64,000 nt of DNA from Clavelina lepadiformis (Eukaryota; Chordata; Ascidiacea; Aplousobranchia; Clavelinidae). Shown here one piece after another: positions 46,596 through 62,630 of the stretch. The position numbers were made by a program, and so were the translations under genes. Below the pieces are notes generated by a model, which saw only the letters and a program-made list of their open reading frames with translations, was not told the origin of the DNA and searched no databases. How positions within the stretch are numbered: position 1 is the first letter of the stretch; each line of letters starts with the position of its first letter. The stretch covers positions 6,448,001-6,512,000 of the forward strand of contig NC_135240.1 of NCBI RefSeq assembly GCF_947623445.1, in the 5' to 3' direction.

Positions 46596-49484
46596 ATGGC
46601 AATACCTACTTTAAAGGCTGGCTGGTTATTAAGACAAAGTAAGTAATATATGATTAATTATTATTGAACCAGACAATAGAGATGACATAGACTAGGCTAG
46701 GTCTGATAATTATACAATTCTATGGAGAATATATTTTTAGCTTAAAAAAAGAAAACAGTTGTAGGCTAAGCCAATTAACGCAATGGTTTTTCAAGTGTGA
46801 TGTTAAAAACTTGTACTTGATGTATTGGCCTATATGTAGGCTATTACTTCCAACTTATTTCAGGTACCATTCTCAAGAAATGGAAACGCAACTGGTTTGT
46901 TTTGTATGGTGATGGGAATTTAACCTATTATGAAAATGACGATCGTCATGATAGAGTTGGAAACTTTTCCGTTCCAGTTTCGTGTGTTGGGATTAAAACA
47001 GCTCTGGAGTGCACAGGTGAGATGATCAATTAACTTCTAGCGGCCTGGGTGGTATTTTGTTTTACCATTGCATCATTTCTAGCAAAAGCGTTTTCTAGTT
47101 ATTGTTTGAAGTTTATGAAATTGTTTTTTGACAAACACTTCAACTGTCGTTTGATGTTTGGAAACTTGTTCTGAATAACTTCATGTGAACGCTCCTTTTA
47201 GTAAGTTCCCAGGTTGTTTTACAGCATCTGTGCTGATAAGAAGTCTTTATGAAAATGCCCGCTTTTTAACCTTAACCACTGATTAATTATTTATCTATAT
47301 CTCAATGTGTCAGCTTTAGCTATATGTATCTCACATTGTCAACACATTGTTTTCCTCGCTGCACCTGTTACAATTGCTGCGTTTTATAAGCTTGCGCTTC
47401 TACCAGCGAGCAGAGTTAGCCGAGTGAATCATTGAGATAGAAAGCGTTAACTGCATGAGTCACCGAAATCAACAGATGAGCTGTCTGAGTTAGTCGTGGT
47501 GATTGCAACTCATGTATTAGACATCTTATAAGCAGTAGTATTACTTATGTTCATGGTTATTCGTAATATTGAGAAAGTGTACAGTACCTATAATAAAGCA
47601 TTTTCTTGTGTGCTATTTCTGTTGTAATATTAAAACCTTTCGGCCGACAAAAGGTTATTCTAACTGCACGCAGCAATTGAGTCAGATAATTCAACAGGTA
47701 AATTAAGTTAAGATAAGACAAAGTATTCTTCAAACTAATGCATATTAGGCTTTGCCATTTATTCCTGATATTACAAAATTTGATCAGATCTATGTATTTT
47801 TCTGGTGAGTGCAATCTTTTGCAGCAGCTTAATAATTTGTCAGCAACAACTGTGTGTCCAAAACGTTTATTCATGACTATATGTATCTTTATAAGGTATA
47901 ATATGCCATAGTTCGCTAACTTCAATCCAAACTAATCTGTCACCTCATTTATATAACTCCACCTTAACCTAGTCATGATTTTACAAATATCAACCATTTG
48001 ATTTAAAGTTGTGCCTAAAGAAAAAATATTCAGTTTTCTGAGAATACAAAAAGTCATTTTTCTGATATTTTTGTGTCTCTGAATCTATTAAATAGGGTAA
48101 TCATTCATAATCAGAGTAACTAAGAAGCAAGGCAACCATGCTCTGATGCTCATAACTTGTCATCTATGACAGAAATCCACCAACTACTAGTATTCTTAGC
48201 TTCATATGATCTGCAAAATTTAAAAATATTCACTCTACCATCGTTATGGTCACTTTATTTTAATTTAGCACATCACTAATTTGCATGTCCTTTCTGTTTG
48301 CGTAACTACCTATCTTGAACTGTGCAATCTGTTAGAAAAAGACGCAACCACTTCTTATTGTAATCATGTTTTTAGTAAGACTTGATGATGTTAAGTAATG
48401 TGTGTATTTTTAGGAATGGTGTGTTGTTGTGTTTTAAGTATTTTTTTATGATGTTTTACGGCTATATTTAACCTATATAATGTTTTTCATTCATTTTGAT
48501 TCAAACTGCGTATTCACCGATATCGGTATTTCATTTTTTATATTCATTCAGTATGAAAAGTTTAATTTACATTGTACAGTATAGTGTGTTCCAGTAGTGA
48601 AGTTCATTTTCAATATACAATTTTTGCTGATGAAATTAATGATATCAAACATATTTTGATGTGTTTAACTGCTAATTTTGCTACCTGATTTGCTGATGAA
48701 AAAATGTGTAGGCCTGTATCTGTACAGTTGTTAAAATCAGTTCAAACTCTTTTAAAGTGAATCCTCCTGAAGATCGAACATACGGTTGTCTTTTAAAGTT
48801 TGTGTCAAGGGAAAATGATCATGTGACCGTTTGCGCATACAACTCTGATGAAGCTTTGTAAGTCACTGAAACGGAAAGAAGTAATTCTTCATTTGACTTA
48901 TCCTTCAACCAATTGTACGGCAACCCTTCACTGTTTACACTGTTCAGGGCTTGGAAGATGATGGTAGAACCATTTATGAGACAGCATCCGACCCCAGGGC
49001 AGCCCATGCCTGTGTCAACGACTACCAGGACCACAACAGTATGCCGCTACCCTGCACCCTACTTGGGAAGTCGTTACCGAGTTCAGCAGAATGTACCGGT
49101 GTATTATTACCCCAACCATGGACCGGTTCAAATCTCTTACAATGGTCAAGGTCAACCATATTATGGTGGGTTATTATTGTACTGCAACAGAGTTGCACAT
49201 CAATTCAGTGTGTATTAGTAGCTCAGCAGGCTTGTATTGACTAGTACTACAAGCAGCTTGGTAAAAAGACATGCATTCGAAACTACCAAATACTTTATAA
49301 ACCACTCAACACAATTTAACATGCAGATTTTGTGCTTATATTTACAGTTCACCCACATACCCAAGTTGTCCATGTTGTGCGCGAGGATGATCCTTACTAC
49401 TACAGGGATGGTAGTCTGGTGTTTGGCTTGGCTGCTGGTGCAATGCTAGGGGCTGCAATGTGGTCGCCTTTTTGGTGGTTTTAA
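46596..49484 (+). CDS. PLEKHB2: evectin-2 / pleckstrin homology domain B2
   Basis: Five exons: 46596-46638, 46864-47016, 48758-48857, 48948-49165 and 49348-49484; 216 aa (human 222). The N-terminal PH domain begins AGWLLRQSTILKKWKRNW, close to the human start, and ends around EALAWKMM. A linker rich in Pro, Tyr and Gly (YYYPNHGPVQ) leads to a C-terminal hydrophobic anchor (LVFGLAAGAMLGAAMW) ending SPFWWF. Evectin-2 binds phosphatidylserine through its PH domain on recycling endosomes and is needed for retrograde traffic to the Golgi. Intron 2 (about 1.7 kb) is long for this region and holds no recognisable gene. All phases close. Confidence 0.95.
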
Positions 49485-50750
49485 GACAAAACTTTCTTAA
49501 CTGTTGAATCTAATTCTTTTAAACATAAGCTAGTCATGACGTTTAAGGTTAGCAGCTTTAGCTACTAATAGGTATTGGATAGCTGAATATTGTTTGGAAA
49601 GGTTGAACAAGTTATAGTAAGTGTAATTCTTTGTAAATACTTGTATATGTTAAAACGTTGTTCATGATTTCTACATGGTGAAACTTGTGTGTCATTGTTG
49701 TACGTGAACGAAAGCTTGGAAATGCCTTCGAAAAAAGAAAAGTCTTTCAAAAAGGTTTCTTGTTTAGTAATTTTTTTGTTTGTTTGTATTTGAAGGAATG
49801 GTGCATAGTTTCCCTAAAGTGTTTTAGATATATTTTACTTTTTCTTGCAGCACCATAGGATGCGCATAATCTTTTGTATAGCTTTTTCATTAACGCTGCA
49901 TTATGATAAATGTTCCAATGTTTGCAATATTTTATGCGTGCCGACTTTATCGATCTGTATAAATCTGTATTGAACTATTTGAATAGTACATTCAACCAAA
50001 CCTTTGTACATTTATCGCTCTTCAGTATAAGCATACCAATAGTTTTTGGCCAATTGGCGACATCCTATTTTCTACGGCTCTATGCGACGCCCATTGCTGA
50101 AGTAGTATGCCTTTTCCATATGTATAACACTGAATACTTGCATGGCCAGTTACCTAGCGCGGTTCTAATCCAAATATGTTAATTTATGTCTTTTGTAATT
50201 GCCACTTGGACCTCGAGTCCTTCATTTATTTATTCTTTTGCCTTAAATGTGATCGACGAAAGTGAGCTGGCATGGTCGTAATGGTCGAAAGTATTAGCGT
50301 CAATCATATAATTAATACACCACAACGAAGGCAGAAAATGTGGTTAGGTCTCGAGGGCAAAAACACGCATCACAATAAATAAAACAAATTTAAAGCGCCA
50401 ACAACACAGCACTTTGTTTCAGTGCCATAGCCTGTATTCTGGTCGACTACGCAAGCTACATTATTAAGTTAACGGCTTTTAGCTTCCTAACAATCTTTGG
50501 AATTGACGCAGTTGTCAAGAAGGGGGCATAAGCTATCGAGGGATGGAGAATTTTCATTTCAACAGGCCGTTTCGGACATGTTTGAAATTTGGAGTACAAT
50601 AACAACAAGAGTTTTGCACGATCGCATAGTTTTTGCCTTTTACTGAGAAGGTTGCGACTAGATTTCCAGTCACTGATGCAGATGCCGGGAAAGCAGTTTT
50701 TGTTACATTGTGACTGAAAAGTGGATGGTGTTCATTAGCGCGTTGAAGTA
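49485..50750. other. PLEKHB2 3' flank, no further gene
   Basis: Probably includes the PLEKHB2 3' UTR; a possible AATAAA occurs near 50375. No other gene seen. Confidence 0.35.
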
Positions 50751-51101
50751 GTGCTAAAACATTTAATTAATCAGTGGCTACTAAAGAACTTTAGTTCAAC
50801 TGCGTTTGCAGTTGTTCAATGCAGCGATGCCAACTATAATTTCCAACTTTTGCCGCAACTTGAACCCGCTTCTTCATCAAGATCGCAGGCTGGAGCAAAT
50901 GAAGAGATACCAGTACAAAGTCGGTGTGATGAGGATCCACTCTTGAAGCAACAATTGCACCAACATGAAATTGAATTGTTGCAATGTAAAATAAACCATT
51001 GGAAAAAGAAAGAGAGAGCAGTTCGATGTGAACAGCGGGAGATTGAAAAACATGATCTTAAAATGGAACGTCGAAGGCAAAAGATTAGGAATAACAATTA
51101 G
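50751..51101 (+). CDS. charged coiled-coil C-terminal frame, repeat unit 1
   Basis: The plus-strand frame ends with LKQQLHQHEIELLQCKINHWKKKE and a basic tail (MERRRQKIRNNN), then TAG. It reads like the C-terminal helical region of a longer protein, with heptad-like spacing. No upstream domain was found, so it may be the last exon or a fragment of a gene or transposon protein. The whole segment is repeated directly downstream. Family not recognised. Confidence 0.4.
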   Translation: MLKHLINQWLLKNFSSTAFAVVQCSDANYNFQLLPQLEPASSSRSQAGANEEIPVQSRCDEDPLLKQQLHQHEIELLQCKINHWKKKERAVRCEQREIEKHDLKMERRRQKIRNNN

Positions 51102-51420
51102 GTCTTGCCATATCAGTTTACTGTCAAGTTTTCATGATTTTGTCCGAGCAACATGATTGGTCGGGAACTCTACGGACAAGCTACCTTTCAGCTTGCCGTT
51201 GTGATGTAAGTCGTTCTTAGATGGTTATGCCCCTGCCATGTAAAATTCTTTAATTGCATGTATTAGTTTTTATATCATGAGATGCACTCATCGTTAACTA
51301 CCAGTTTATGTATGCACTTTGTGTTTTAATTTCTTTTCAATCTTTTAACTTATTATTTTATTTCTCTATTTTTTCATAGAATTATGCTGTATCATATTTA
51401 ATGCTTCAGTTAATGGTTAG
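50850..51420. repeat. tandem repeat of about 0.57 kb, unit 1
   Basis: Contains the coiled-coil coding end and about 320 bp of 3' sequence (GTCTTGCCATATCAG, then TATATCATGAGATGCACTC). The same order recurs from 51436. Confidence 0.85.
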
Positions 51421-51435
51421 TATGGGACATGAACA

Positions 51436-51679
51436 TGAACTTGAACTCGCTTCTTCATCAAGATCGCAGACTGGAGTAAATGAAGAGATACCAGCACAAA
51501 GTCGTTATGATGAGAATCAACTCTTGAAGCAACAATTGCACCAACATGAAATTGAATTGTTGCAATGTAAAATAAACTATTGGAAAAAGAAAGAGGAGAG
51601 CAGTTCGATGTGAACAGCGGGAGATTGAAAAACATGATCTTAAAATGGAACGTCGAAGGCAAAAGATTAGGAATAACAA
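51436..51679 (+). pseudogene. frameshifted second copy of the coiled-coil segment
   Basis: Matches the frame of unit 1 until an extra G in AAAGAGGAGAGC (unit 1 has AAAGAGAGAGC). This shifts the frame to an early TGA. Downstream sequence still matches the old frame, so the loss is recent. Confidence 0.75.
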
Positions 51680-51990
51680 TTAGGTCTTGCCATATCAGTT
51701 TACTGTCAAGTTTTCATGATTTTGTCCGAGCAACATGATTGGTCGGGAACTCTACGGACAAGCTACCTTTCAGCTTGCCGTTGTGATGTAAGTCGTTCTC
51801 CGGTGGTTATGCCCCTGCCATGTAAAATTCTTTGATTGCATGTATTAGTTTTTATATCATGAGATGCACTCATCGTTAAAAAGTTCAAAACTACCAGTTT
51901 ATCTATGCAGTTTGTGTTTTAATATATTTCCAATCTTTTAACTTATCATTTTATTGCTCTATTTTTTCATAGAATTATGCTTCAGTAAAT
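51436..51990. repeat. tandem repeat of about 0.57 kb, unit 2
   Basis: Nearly identical to unit 1, with small indels. A truncated third start (GGGACATG then GAACTTGCTTGTCC) follows at about 52004-52064, suggesting a partial third unit. Confidence 0.85.
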
Positions 51991-52196
51991 GGTGTTAGTT
52001 TGGGACATGTCTCATACAACTTTGTGCTTTTTCACTTTACATGAAGTTTTGGAACTTGCTTGTCCTTACCATAACAGCCAAAATCGCAAAAGTTCGCACA
52101 TAAAAATCCAGTGCCAAAGTTATTGTTGTTCAATATTTATAAAGAAATTTTGTATAATATTTTTGAAATACAAAAAACACGTTGATTGCTAAAGCT

Positions 52197-52202
52197 TTTA
52201 TT
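52197..52202 (-). terminator. ADH5 polyadenylation signal
   Basis: AATAAA on the minus strand, about 205 bp beyond the ADH5 stop codon. Confidence 0.6.
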
Positions 52203-52407
52203 AGACATTAGCACTTAAAGCAACATTATATACTAAGCATTACACTGATTAGCATTACACATTACTGTGATTTAAGAATTATAAACACAGAGCATAATTT
52301 CATGAATATTTCACTGAACTTGTGATGAAGGAATTACAAGCGGACTAAGTAACCATGAGAATTGCAAATGAAATTCTGTTTCTAATACATTTCCATCCAA
52401 GGAAAAA

Positions 52408-56075
<3,668 letters not shown>

Positions 56076-58268
56076 TTTTCCAAAACTTAGATAGAATTCA
56101 AAAATAGACAAGCTGACAGCAAATCCAATCAACACAGACCACCAAATGTGCTAAGTTCGCAACGCAAAGTGAGATGCCGATATGGAAGCACTTGAAACGA
56201 CACACTGAGCAAACCAAAATCATTCAAGCGTGCCACCTTCATTCTCCAAGTGTTTGCATTACGTTCGACGAAAGATCGAGATATTTGATAAGCTCAAATA
56301 TCGCTGTTAAGCAAGCATTCAGTGAGCTGGAGTTGATTGGAAGGTTTTCAATCGTAAAATCTCTTGCAATAAAAAACTATGTTTTAAAAAAAAATATTTC
56401 CCATATTACAAGGCGACAATTTTTTGATATTGTAGTTTTCAAGCCGGGAAACCACCGCTACTACTACCCTATTCGTTGCAATAGCGGTTTTATCTGAGTG
56501 CAGGTTGAGCAATTTTTAACTGAGGTTTTTCTCGTGATGTAACCTATTGAAACCCGCTGTTTTTAGAAGCACATGTATATAGGTGACGTCACGTATAGAG
56601 GCAGGACATTGTATTGTATTTTTTATATTTCGCCATTACATGTGGGGAGCGAAAGTTAGGACGTTTACCGCTGTAGTTATAGCACATTAACACACATGTT
56701 TACAAACAATTGACGAGAAGGAAAAAGTGACAAAGCACGAAGTCTTAAAACATGCAAGATAGCAATTATTGTATTGTTATTTTTTGGTCATTGTCCAATC
56801 CGGGACGAAAAATAAAATAATGACCATTACAGCGTGATAAAATAAAAATTAATAATTCCACCAGCAAACAATGAGCGGGAAAACGCAGCAAAGCCCAAAG
56901 ACTTATGATGAAAACCAAATAATAAAGACGAATAATCTAATTGACAGGCTTCTATTGGCAATGTGTAACGCTAGGCTGCTGTTCATGACATAATGAACAG
57001 CATAGCGTAATTTTTTGAGTAGTACTGTGCTATTGGTTGCTGCTATATATAATTGATTGGCTGTTGTTGGTGACGTATTACCAAGCTGCTCTTGGTGACG
57101 TCATCAACAGCTAATTGTGATTCTTCGAGCATAACTTGACTGCTATTGGTTGCTGCTGAAAACTGAACACCTTGCAGTTTGTTTATATCAAGAGTATTTA
57201 AGGCGTAGATACAAATTACGACATCCTGGCCCACACAACCAATATTTAAATATATTCTCACTCGTTAGCTGCATTGACGGAATTAGATATTTACCGTTTT
57301 GCATGACTCATTTCGTCATCATTAGTCAAATAACTTGTTCAATCACAATGGTAAACTCTAGAAGAGTCATGTCCAAACCGAAGGCCGCATGCAGCCCAGC
57401 CGAAGGCAAAGTGTAGCTCAATGAAATGTTTTAGTAGTTATCAGTCATGTAGGCTAGGTCGATGTCCAAATCAGATATTGGCAGAAAATCTTAATTTTGG
57501 TAACTATAAGGCTCAAAAAGCTACCTTAAGAACCAACTAAATACTCACCTTATTTTAGGTTGATTTTATTTGGCAGTTTAGAATTTAAGCAATAACGTTA
57601 AACAATAACAAAGTAGAACAACTTGGGACTCGCTACATCTATGCTTTTCTCCACTTTGCAGTGAACAGGGGATAGGGGATTTGCTGACAAATGAACATGT
57701 GACCGTATACAGTGTTATTTCAATAAAATTCAGGCAATTTATTTCCTGTTCACCGACTTTTGGAGCCGCAAAAACTTGTAAAGTCTACAATGACATCATC
57801 AAAAGCCAGAGCAACGGAACAAGTCGCCAGGTCATGTTTTTTTATAGTTGCATTATGACTGTAACAAAGTAGTTCTACAGTACAAGCAAAAGTTGAAATA
57901 CAGCAAGTTAGCACAATAACCAATAATAATTGACAGTGGAGTTTCATAACCCGATTACAACTTCAAAAATGCATAAAACAAGATAGAAATTTTACTTAAC
58001 AGTTGCATTACGTAAAGATGATAGAGATTAAGTTAAAATCGTGCAGTTAAGTATTGGTACCAACAGATAACCTACCGGCGTAGTGCTAGTGTTTTACTAA
58101 AGTCTAATACTCGGTGTAGCGCCTTGTTTCTTCTCATGGCCATTTTGTAAACACGGCCATTGCTAAATCAACTCCACTTTATTAATGCTGATAAAAGATA
58201 CGTTTAATCCGCACTTGGCATGGTGCAATATCATATGCATAGTTATAACAGGCGGCTGCCGTTTGCTG
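56076..58268. other. ADH5 promoter side and intergenic DNA
   Basis: A plus-strand 107-aa frame at 56174-56497 has no family resemblance. Around 57010-57160 the phrase CTATTGGTTGCTGCT occurs twice, with similar TTGGTGACGT phrases between. ATTGG boxes near here could be CCAAT-type sites. No gene supported. Confidence 0.35.
56969..57007. repeat. imperfect palindrome
   Basis: CGCTAGGCTGCTGTTCAT faces ATGAACAGCATAGCG across a 5-6 nt loop. It is a strong hairpin or the remains of a small inverted-repeat element. Confidence 0.7.
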
Positions 58269-59421
58269 TTAGTCGTCATTCCGGTTGACGTTAATGTTAC
58301 ATTCGATATGACAGCAGCCAACGTAGCTGCATGGGAATTTGCCAAACTTTCTCCGAAAGTGAACGAGGGCGTGGAAAGCATGTAGAATAGCCAAGATGAA
58401 AGCGAATGCAGTTGCAGCACGTAACACTCTAAAAACAAATAGAAAACGTTAAACAAAATAAATAGTAAGTAAATATGTCACAAATCTGAGAAATGCGTTT
58501 ACGCATAAAGCAAGCTGCTGGACGGAGTATTGAAGAACGTTAAATTTCTTTAAAGTTTCCAAAACTTTCATCACTAACTGTGTCTTGTCATTGACAGCAA
58601 ACGACGCGGTAAGTCCGCCTGCAGTGAGATATAGGGCCGCCCAAGCAGCGTTGTATGACATTCCGAATACCGCGTTTCTGAAGCAGCTCAACCGTGTGAA
58701 TTTGTAGTCGGCGCCCGTATGCAAGACTACAAAGATTATTCTGAGATCAATAAGAAAGTTAATATTACTCAAATATAATTCTTATACCGGGATTTTATTG
58801 TTTGTCACTTCCAGTGTAAGCAAACATATTATTTGCTCGCCTAACAAACATCCTCTTTATCTTTTAAACTAAGAAGTATTTGACTTACAGCATATTACAT
58901 TTTGGTAAAATTTCTGGTTAATATTAGAGGTGCATTAAATATTTGGCCGAATCGGATAAAAATGCCCAAATTTGGTTTTCCGTTTTACTTAGCTAACCAA
59001 GCAATAGGCCTACAAGTCAGCAAACTCATTCGGCTATAGGTATAAGTTATGCATACATTTTCCCGATGCAACACGTCACAACTCACATTGATAAAACAAA
59101 GGATGCCACAAATATAAACATGGCAAATCCCAATTGCACCGAAATCGTATTATTCATCGGGTCGGCGTACAACCACATGGTGACCAACATCCAGCACAGA
59201 AGAGACGAAACAATTTCACCGAGAAAAAGTAATCCTTCAGTGTCCACTTTCGGTTTATTTTGGGAGTTAGCCGACGTGGACCTGGTCATAACTTGGCTGA
59301 CCTGGATAACTGCTGACGGTGAGGTTGCTTCTAGTTGATTACAAATTTTTAAACCTTTACCGCTTTCCACACCCGCACCGAGTGGCACTTTAGGACGAGT
59401 TTCAGCACTCTGTGACATCAT
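58269..59421 (-). CDS. four-TM MARVEL / plasmolipin-like protein, copy 1
   Basis: Three exons: 59421-59087, 58740-58579 and 58428-58269; 218 aa. A cytosolic N-terminus of about 65 residues precedes four hydrophobic segments: GLLFLGEIVSSLLCWMLV, VQLGFAMFIFVASFVL, NAAWAALYLTAGGL and RAATAFAFILAILHAF. The tail is Cys/basic (HFRRKFGKF then VGCCHIEC), possibly palmitoylated. TM4 recalls the plasmolipin QRAAASFF motif, so I assign it to the MAL/plasmolipin/CMTM group of MARVEL proteins (inference). Those organise membrane microdomains and vesicle traffic. Donor GTTAGT after exon 2 is conserved in the second copy, and phases 2-2 agree. The start is the first ATG; a second ATG follows immediately. 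Confidence 0.85.
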
Positions 59422-61677
59422 CAAGTTGAAAGTATGGACAGCTTACGTCACCTATCTCGAATTTTAATGTTTTCTCAATTACCAATCATGAAGTTTCTAG
59501 CCAGGTCTAACAAAAATTGAACAACGTTATAATATCTCTCGTTGCTCATGTACAACCAAACGTCTCAACAAGGCCAATTGCACAAACGTTTCCATAAATA
59601 GAAAATAAATCGGTGAAAACTGATAACTCGTGAAATCAGCTATGGCAAAGCCAGCAGCGAAACATGGTTAGTTATTCTCCGAACCGGTAATTAAGTTGGT
59701 TCTCGTAGTTATTTATTTTATTTATACTTTTATTATGTTTAGCGTTTTTATATTGATAGTAACCTATGCACACAATAGCTTATTGATTTGAAATGCTTTT
59801 TAACTTTTTTCTCCAACGACTTATCAACTAGGCTTACAATATTGCTGTTCCAACTACGGATTAACTGTTTTGTGAAGGATGGCTTTAATTAACGCATAAA
59901 GAACTCTTTACAGAAGCTGACAATATCGGGTTGAGGTTGATTAAAATTTGGAATAAAGACTTTAAAATGCAAAACCTTGCCACTGGCAGTGAGAGCTCGC
60001 ACCATTACAAAACTATGTTCTTGAATCCCTCTGACAAGCTATACCGCGTCAGGGTTTGAACTGGAAGCAGGGTTTTAACAAGCAGCCTTATAAACAAGTC
60101 ATTTGTCATTATATGCGTGTACATAACACCTCATGGTGCTTGCAGTATTATTCCACGTTACAAAAGAAGTCTCAATACCGCCACTACTGTAATTAATCTG
60201 TATAAGCTTGCCCTATTGCCGTAACAATCATCCCAGCCATTACAATTAAACTCTCGTATACCAGCGTAATACTGCGAGATTATTTCTGTTCTGTTCTATA
60301 CAAGACTTTTTTCTGTTCTGCATATTTCTCTGTTGCCTCCTGATTACGGTTGGATGGTTTTCGATGATTTTAAGGTCAACGTAAAGAATGTTTTAAAAAC
60401 CCATTTTTATTAGGTTTTTCCCTTTCAGCATACAGCACAGCGTAACAAACTCAACAAAACATTTCCGCAACAGTGAGTGAAACTAAGACTTTCAATAAGA
60501 AAGCGAACTGGCTGCGCCAGAAATGCAACAATTCTAAGTGAAACAGAGCTCTCAAAATCTTCCTGGCACGTGAGTAGAAAACTATGACTGTCATTGCCGA
60601 TGATATACTGGCTGGGGTGACAGCGTCAACCGGGTCGCGTTGGCACGAGACCGGAGTCCTTCCAAATTATGTGCGGTTGTCCGGCGTTTTTCATTTCAAT
60701 GCTGTACAGTGTACAAGGTACATACAAAGGATGCCAGACACGTGGAAACTTCGATGATGCCAACTTCGGCACCAGATACAGCAGTTATTGTAGTTTAAAG
60801 CAACTATACGGTAAATTTTTGGTTACCGAAGTAAAAAATAACCACTTGTGCAAACTTACGCTGGCTCTTGCATTAATCGTCATGAGAAAACGGTCACGGA
60901 ATGCTTGTCTTCTAAAATGGCGCAAACGGTTACGCTAATATGATTTTCAAACCACAGTGCAGCGGACGTTCGTTACTCATCTTTGCGTGACTCGAAATTC
61001 CAGATAGAACTGATCTACCTAACTTCATTGATCTTTGCAAAATGCGATTAAACTAGTTCGCACACAAGCTAAATAACTTTAACGCTATATAGCTGGATTT
61101 TCATACATTTTTTGTAAAGGTTAGCATCGTGCAGAACCACGTTCTCCACATTGCAGTGGAAGCGCAATGGAAGGCAAGAAACCTTACGATACGGTACAAA
61201 CTTAAAATTTCTGATAACTTTATGGATTTTTAATAGTCTCGACACGCAAATAACTCTCGTTATTTTCATAGGCTTGTGGTCGTCTGCGTTTTAGCGAAAT
61301 GACGTTGTTTGAAATAACGGAACCTATAACTGACTTCACTTGTGGTTGAAGGTTGCGAGTACATCTCTGCATTGCACAAGATCAGCAGAACGGCCAACAA
61401 ATGATAAAACTTTATTTATACGAACTGACCAACGTAAAGTAAAGTGAGGTACGCGGTAGTCAACTAACGGACGGAATACAAAAGAAAAGTAATCAACGCA
61501 AGAATGTGAACTAAGAAGGAAATCGAAAACTCTAAAGGAAAATGTCCAAAACGTGGCCAATGCTGCCACACCACTCCTCCCGTAAATGAGGCTTCGAAAT
61601 GAAGTGCAACGAAACAAACTGAAATCGAAAAACTCCATTAAAAATAGGTTAAATCCGGAAGCTAGATGAAGGCTTAC
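59422..61677. other. intergenic, no gene recognised
   Basis: Contains a possible 52-nt minus-strand exon-like segment (60911-60860, AG and GTAAGT flanks, reading RQAFRDRFLMTINARAS). Its phase does not join directly to the candidate exon at 61678. Nothing else is supported. Confidence 0.3.
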
Positions 61678-61791
61678 CACAAAGTCTGGCGAAATGCAAG
61701 GCGAGTCCATGTCGGACCATGGCGATACCGGCGAAGCAGAAGGCGCTCCTTCATTCACTCCAACATTATGCTGAAAGATATTGTCCATCAT
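61678..61791 (-). CDS. candidate first coding exon, unknown
   Basis: MMDNIFQHNVGVNEGAPSAS, then PVSPWSDMDSPCISPDFV, ending at a consensus donor (TG|GTAAGC). 38 codons, rich in Ser, Pro and Asp, like an acidic regulatory N-terminus. Later exons were not identified. Confidence 0.35.
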
Positions 61792-62630
61792 GTCATCAAA
61801 AAATGTCCATATACATGAAATAATTCTTCACAAACGCAAAGCTATAGCTAAAACATTTTCCTGCGGTTTTCTCAGATCTTCCTCGCGGTCAGTCAACAGA
61901 ACAATTTACTTCCAAATCAAGCTAAGGTTTGCTTTGGAAAGGTTAAGACATTTGGAAAGCTGAAATGTTGTTCTTTGAGCACTCACCAACCATTTTAGAC
62001 TCATGGAAAGCTGACAATTAAGCCATAGGCCTACAGCAGTTTACGAAACTAAAACGTCAAACTTTTGATTGAACCCATAAAGTCCTTCTTCTGCTACCTC
62101 ACTGGTGGGTTGCATATTTATAATGAAATACTTGGACGAACTCCCATGTTCGAACCCAGAAATGAACTACGATTCAGTATATAGGCCAACTATAACTTTC
62201 AACCAGCAGTTCCTAACGTTCGGTCAACGAAGAGGGCGCGAGTAATATTTTCATCTCTCACAAATAGTTTGTAAGTAAGAATTTTGAAGTTTAAGATCCT
62301 CTAGAAAGAAATTATTGCAGCTATAGGGATCCGCAAGTGGAAAAGATTAGGGAACCACTGAGGCCATTCGGAGGTAAAATTTCTTGACTCTAGGGTCAAC
62401 TGTAGGATCTATTCCTTGGACTTCTGAATCGCAGCTCCTTATTGTTAAGACTGGCTACTTACAGAATATGCTGAATTCATTGTCTTATGTTTCTGCGGAA
62501 GAATCTAGAAAACGACGATTTTCAAACAAAGTAAAGTTTATTAAGACTGGGTTAAAGAAGAACTGAAAAGCATAAATAGAATACTGTGATACAGGAAACG
62601 TAATATGAACATCATGCTCTAGAATCGCAC
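61792..62630. other. intergenic, no gene recognised
   Basis: AT-rich with one TAGGCCTA at about 62026; probably includes the 3' UTR of the next gene. Confidence 0.3.

Noticed and set aside
47395-47440. tRNA-like phrase GCAGAGTTAGCCGAGTG in PLEKHB2 intron 2
   Set aside because: No acceptor stem, anticodon arm or T-loop of the right spacing follows.
60669-60938. 89-aa plus-strand frame
   Set aside because: No family resemblance or splice support; the better exon-like signal there is on the opposite strand and also weak.
61336-61791. 151-aa minus-strand frame read as one gene
   Set aside because: Only the first 38 codons, up to a consensus donor, look coding. The rest has the composition of an intron.
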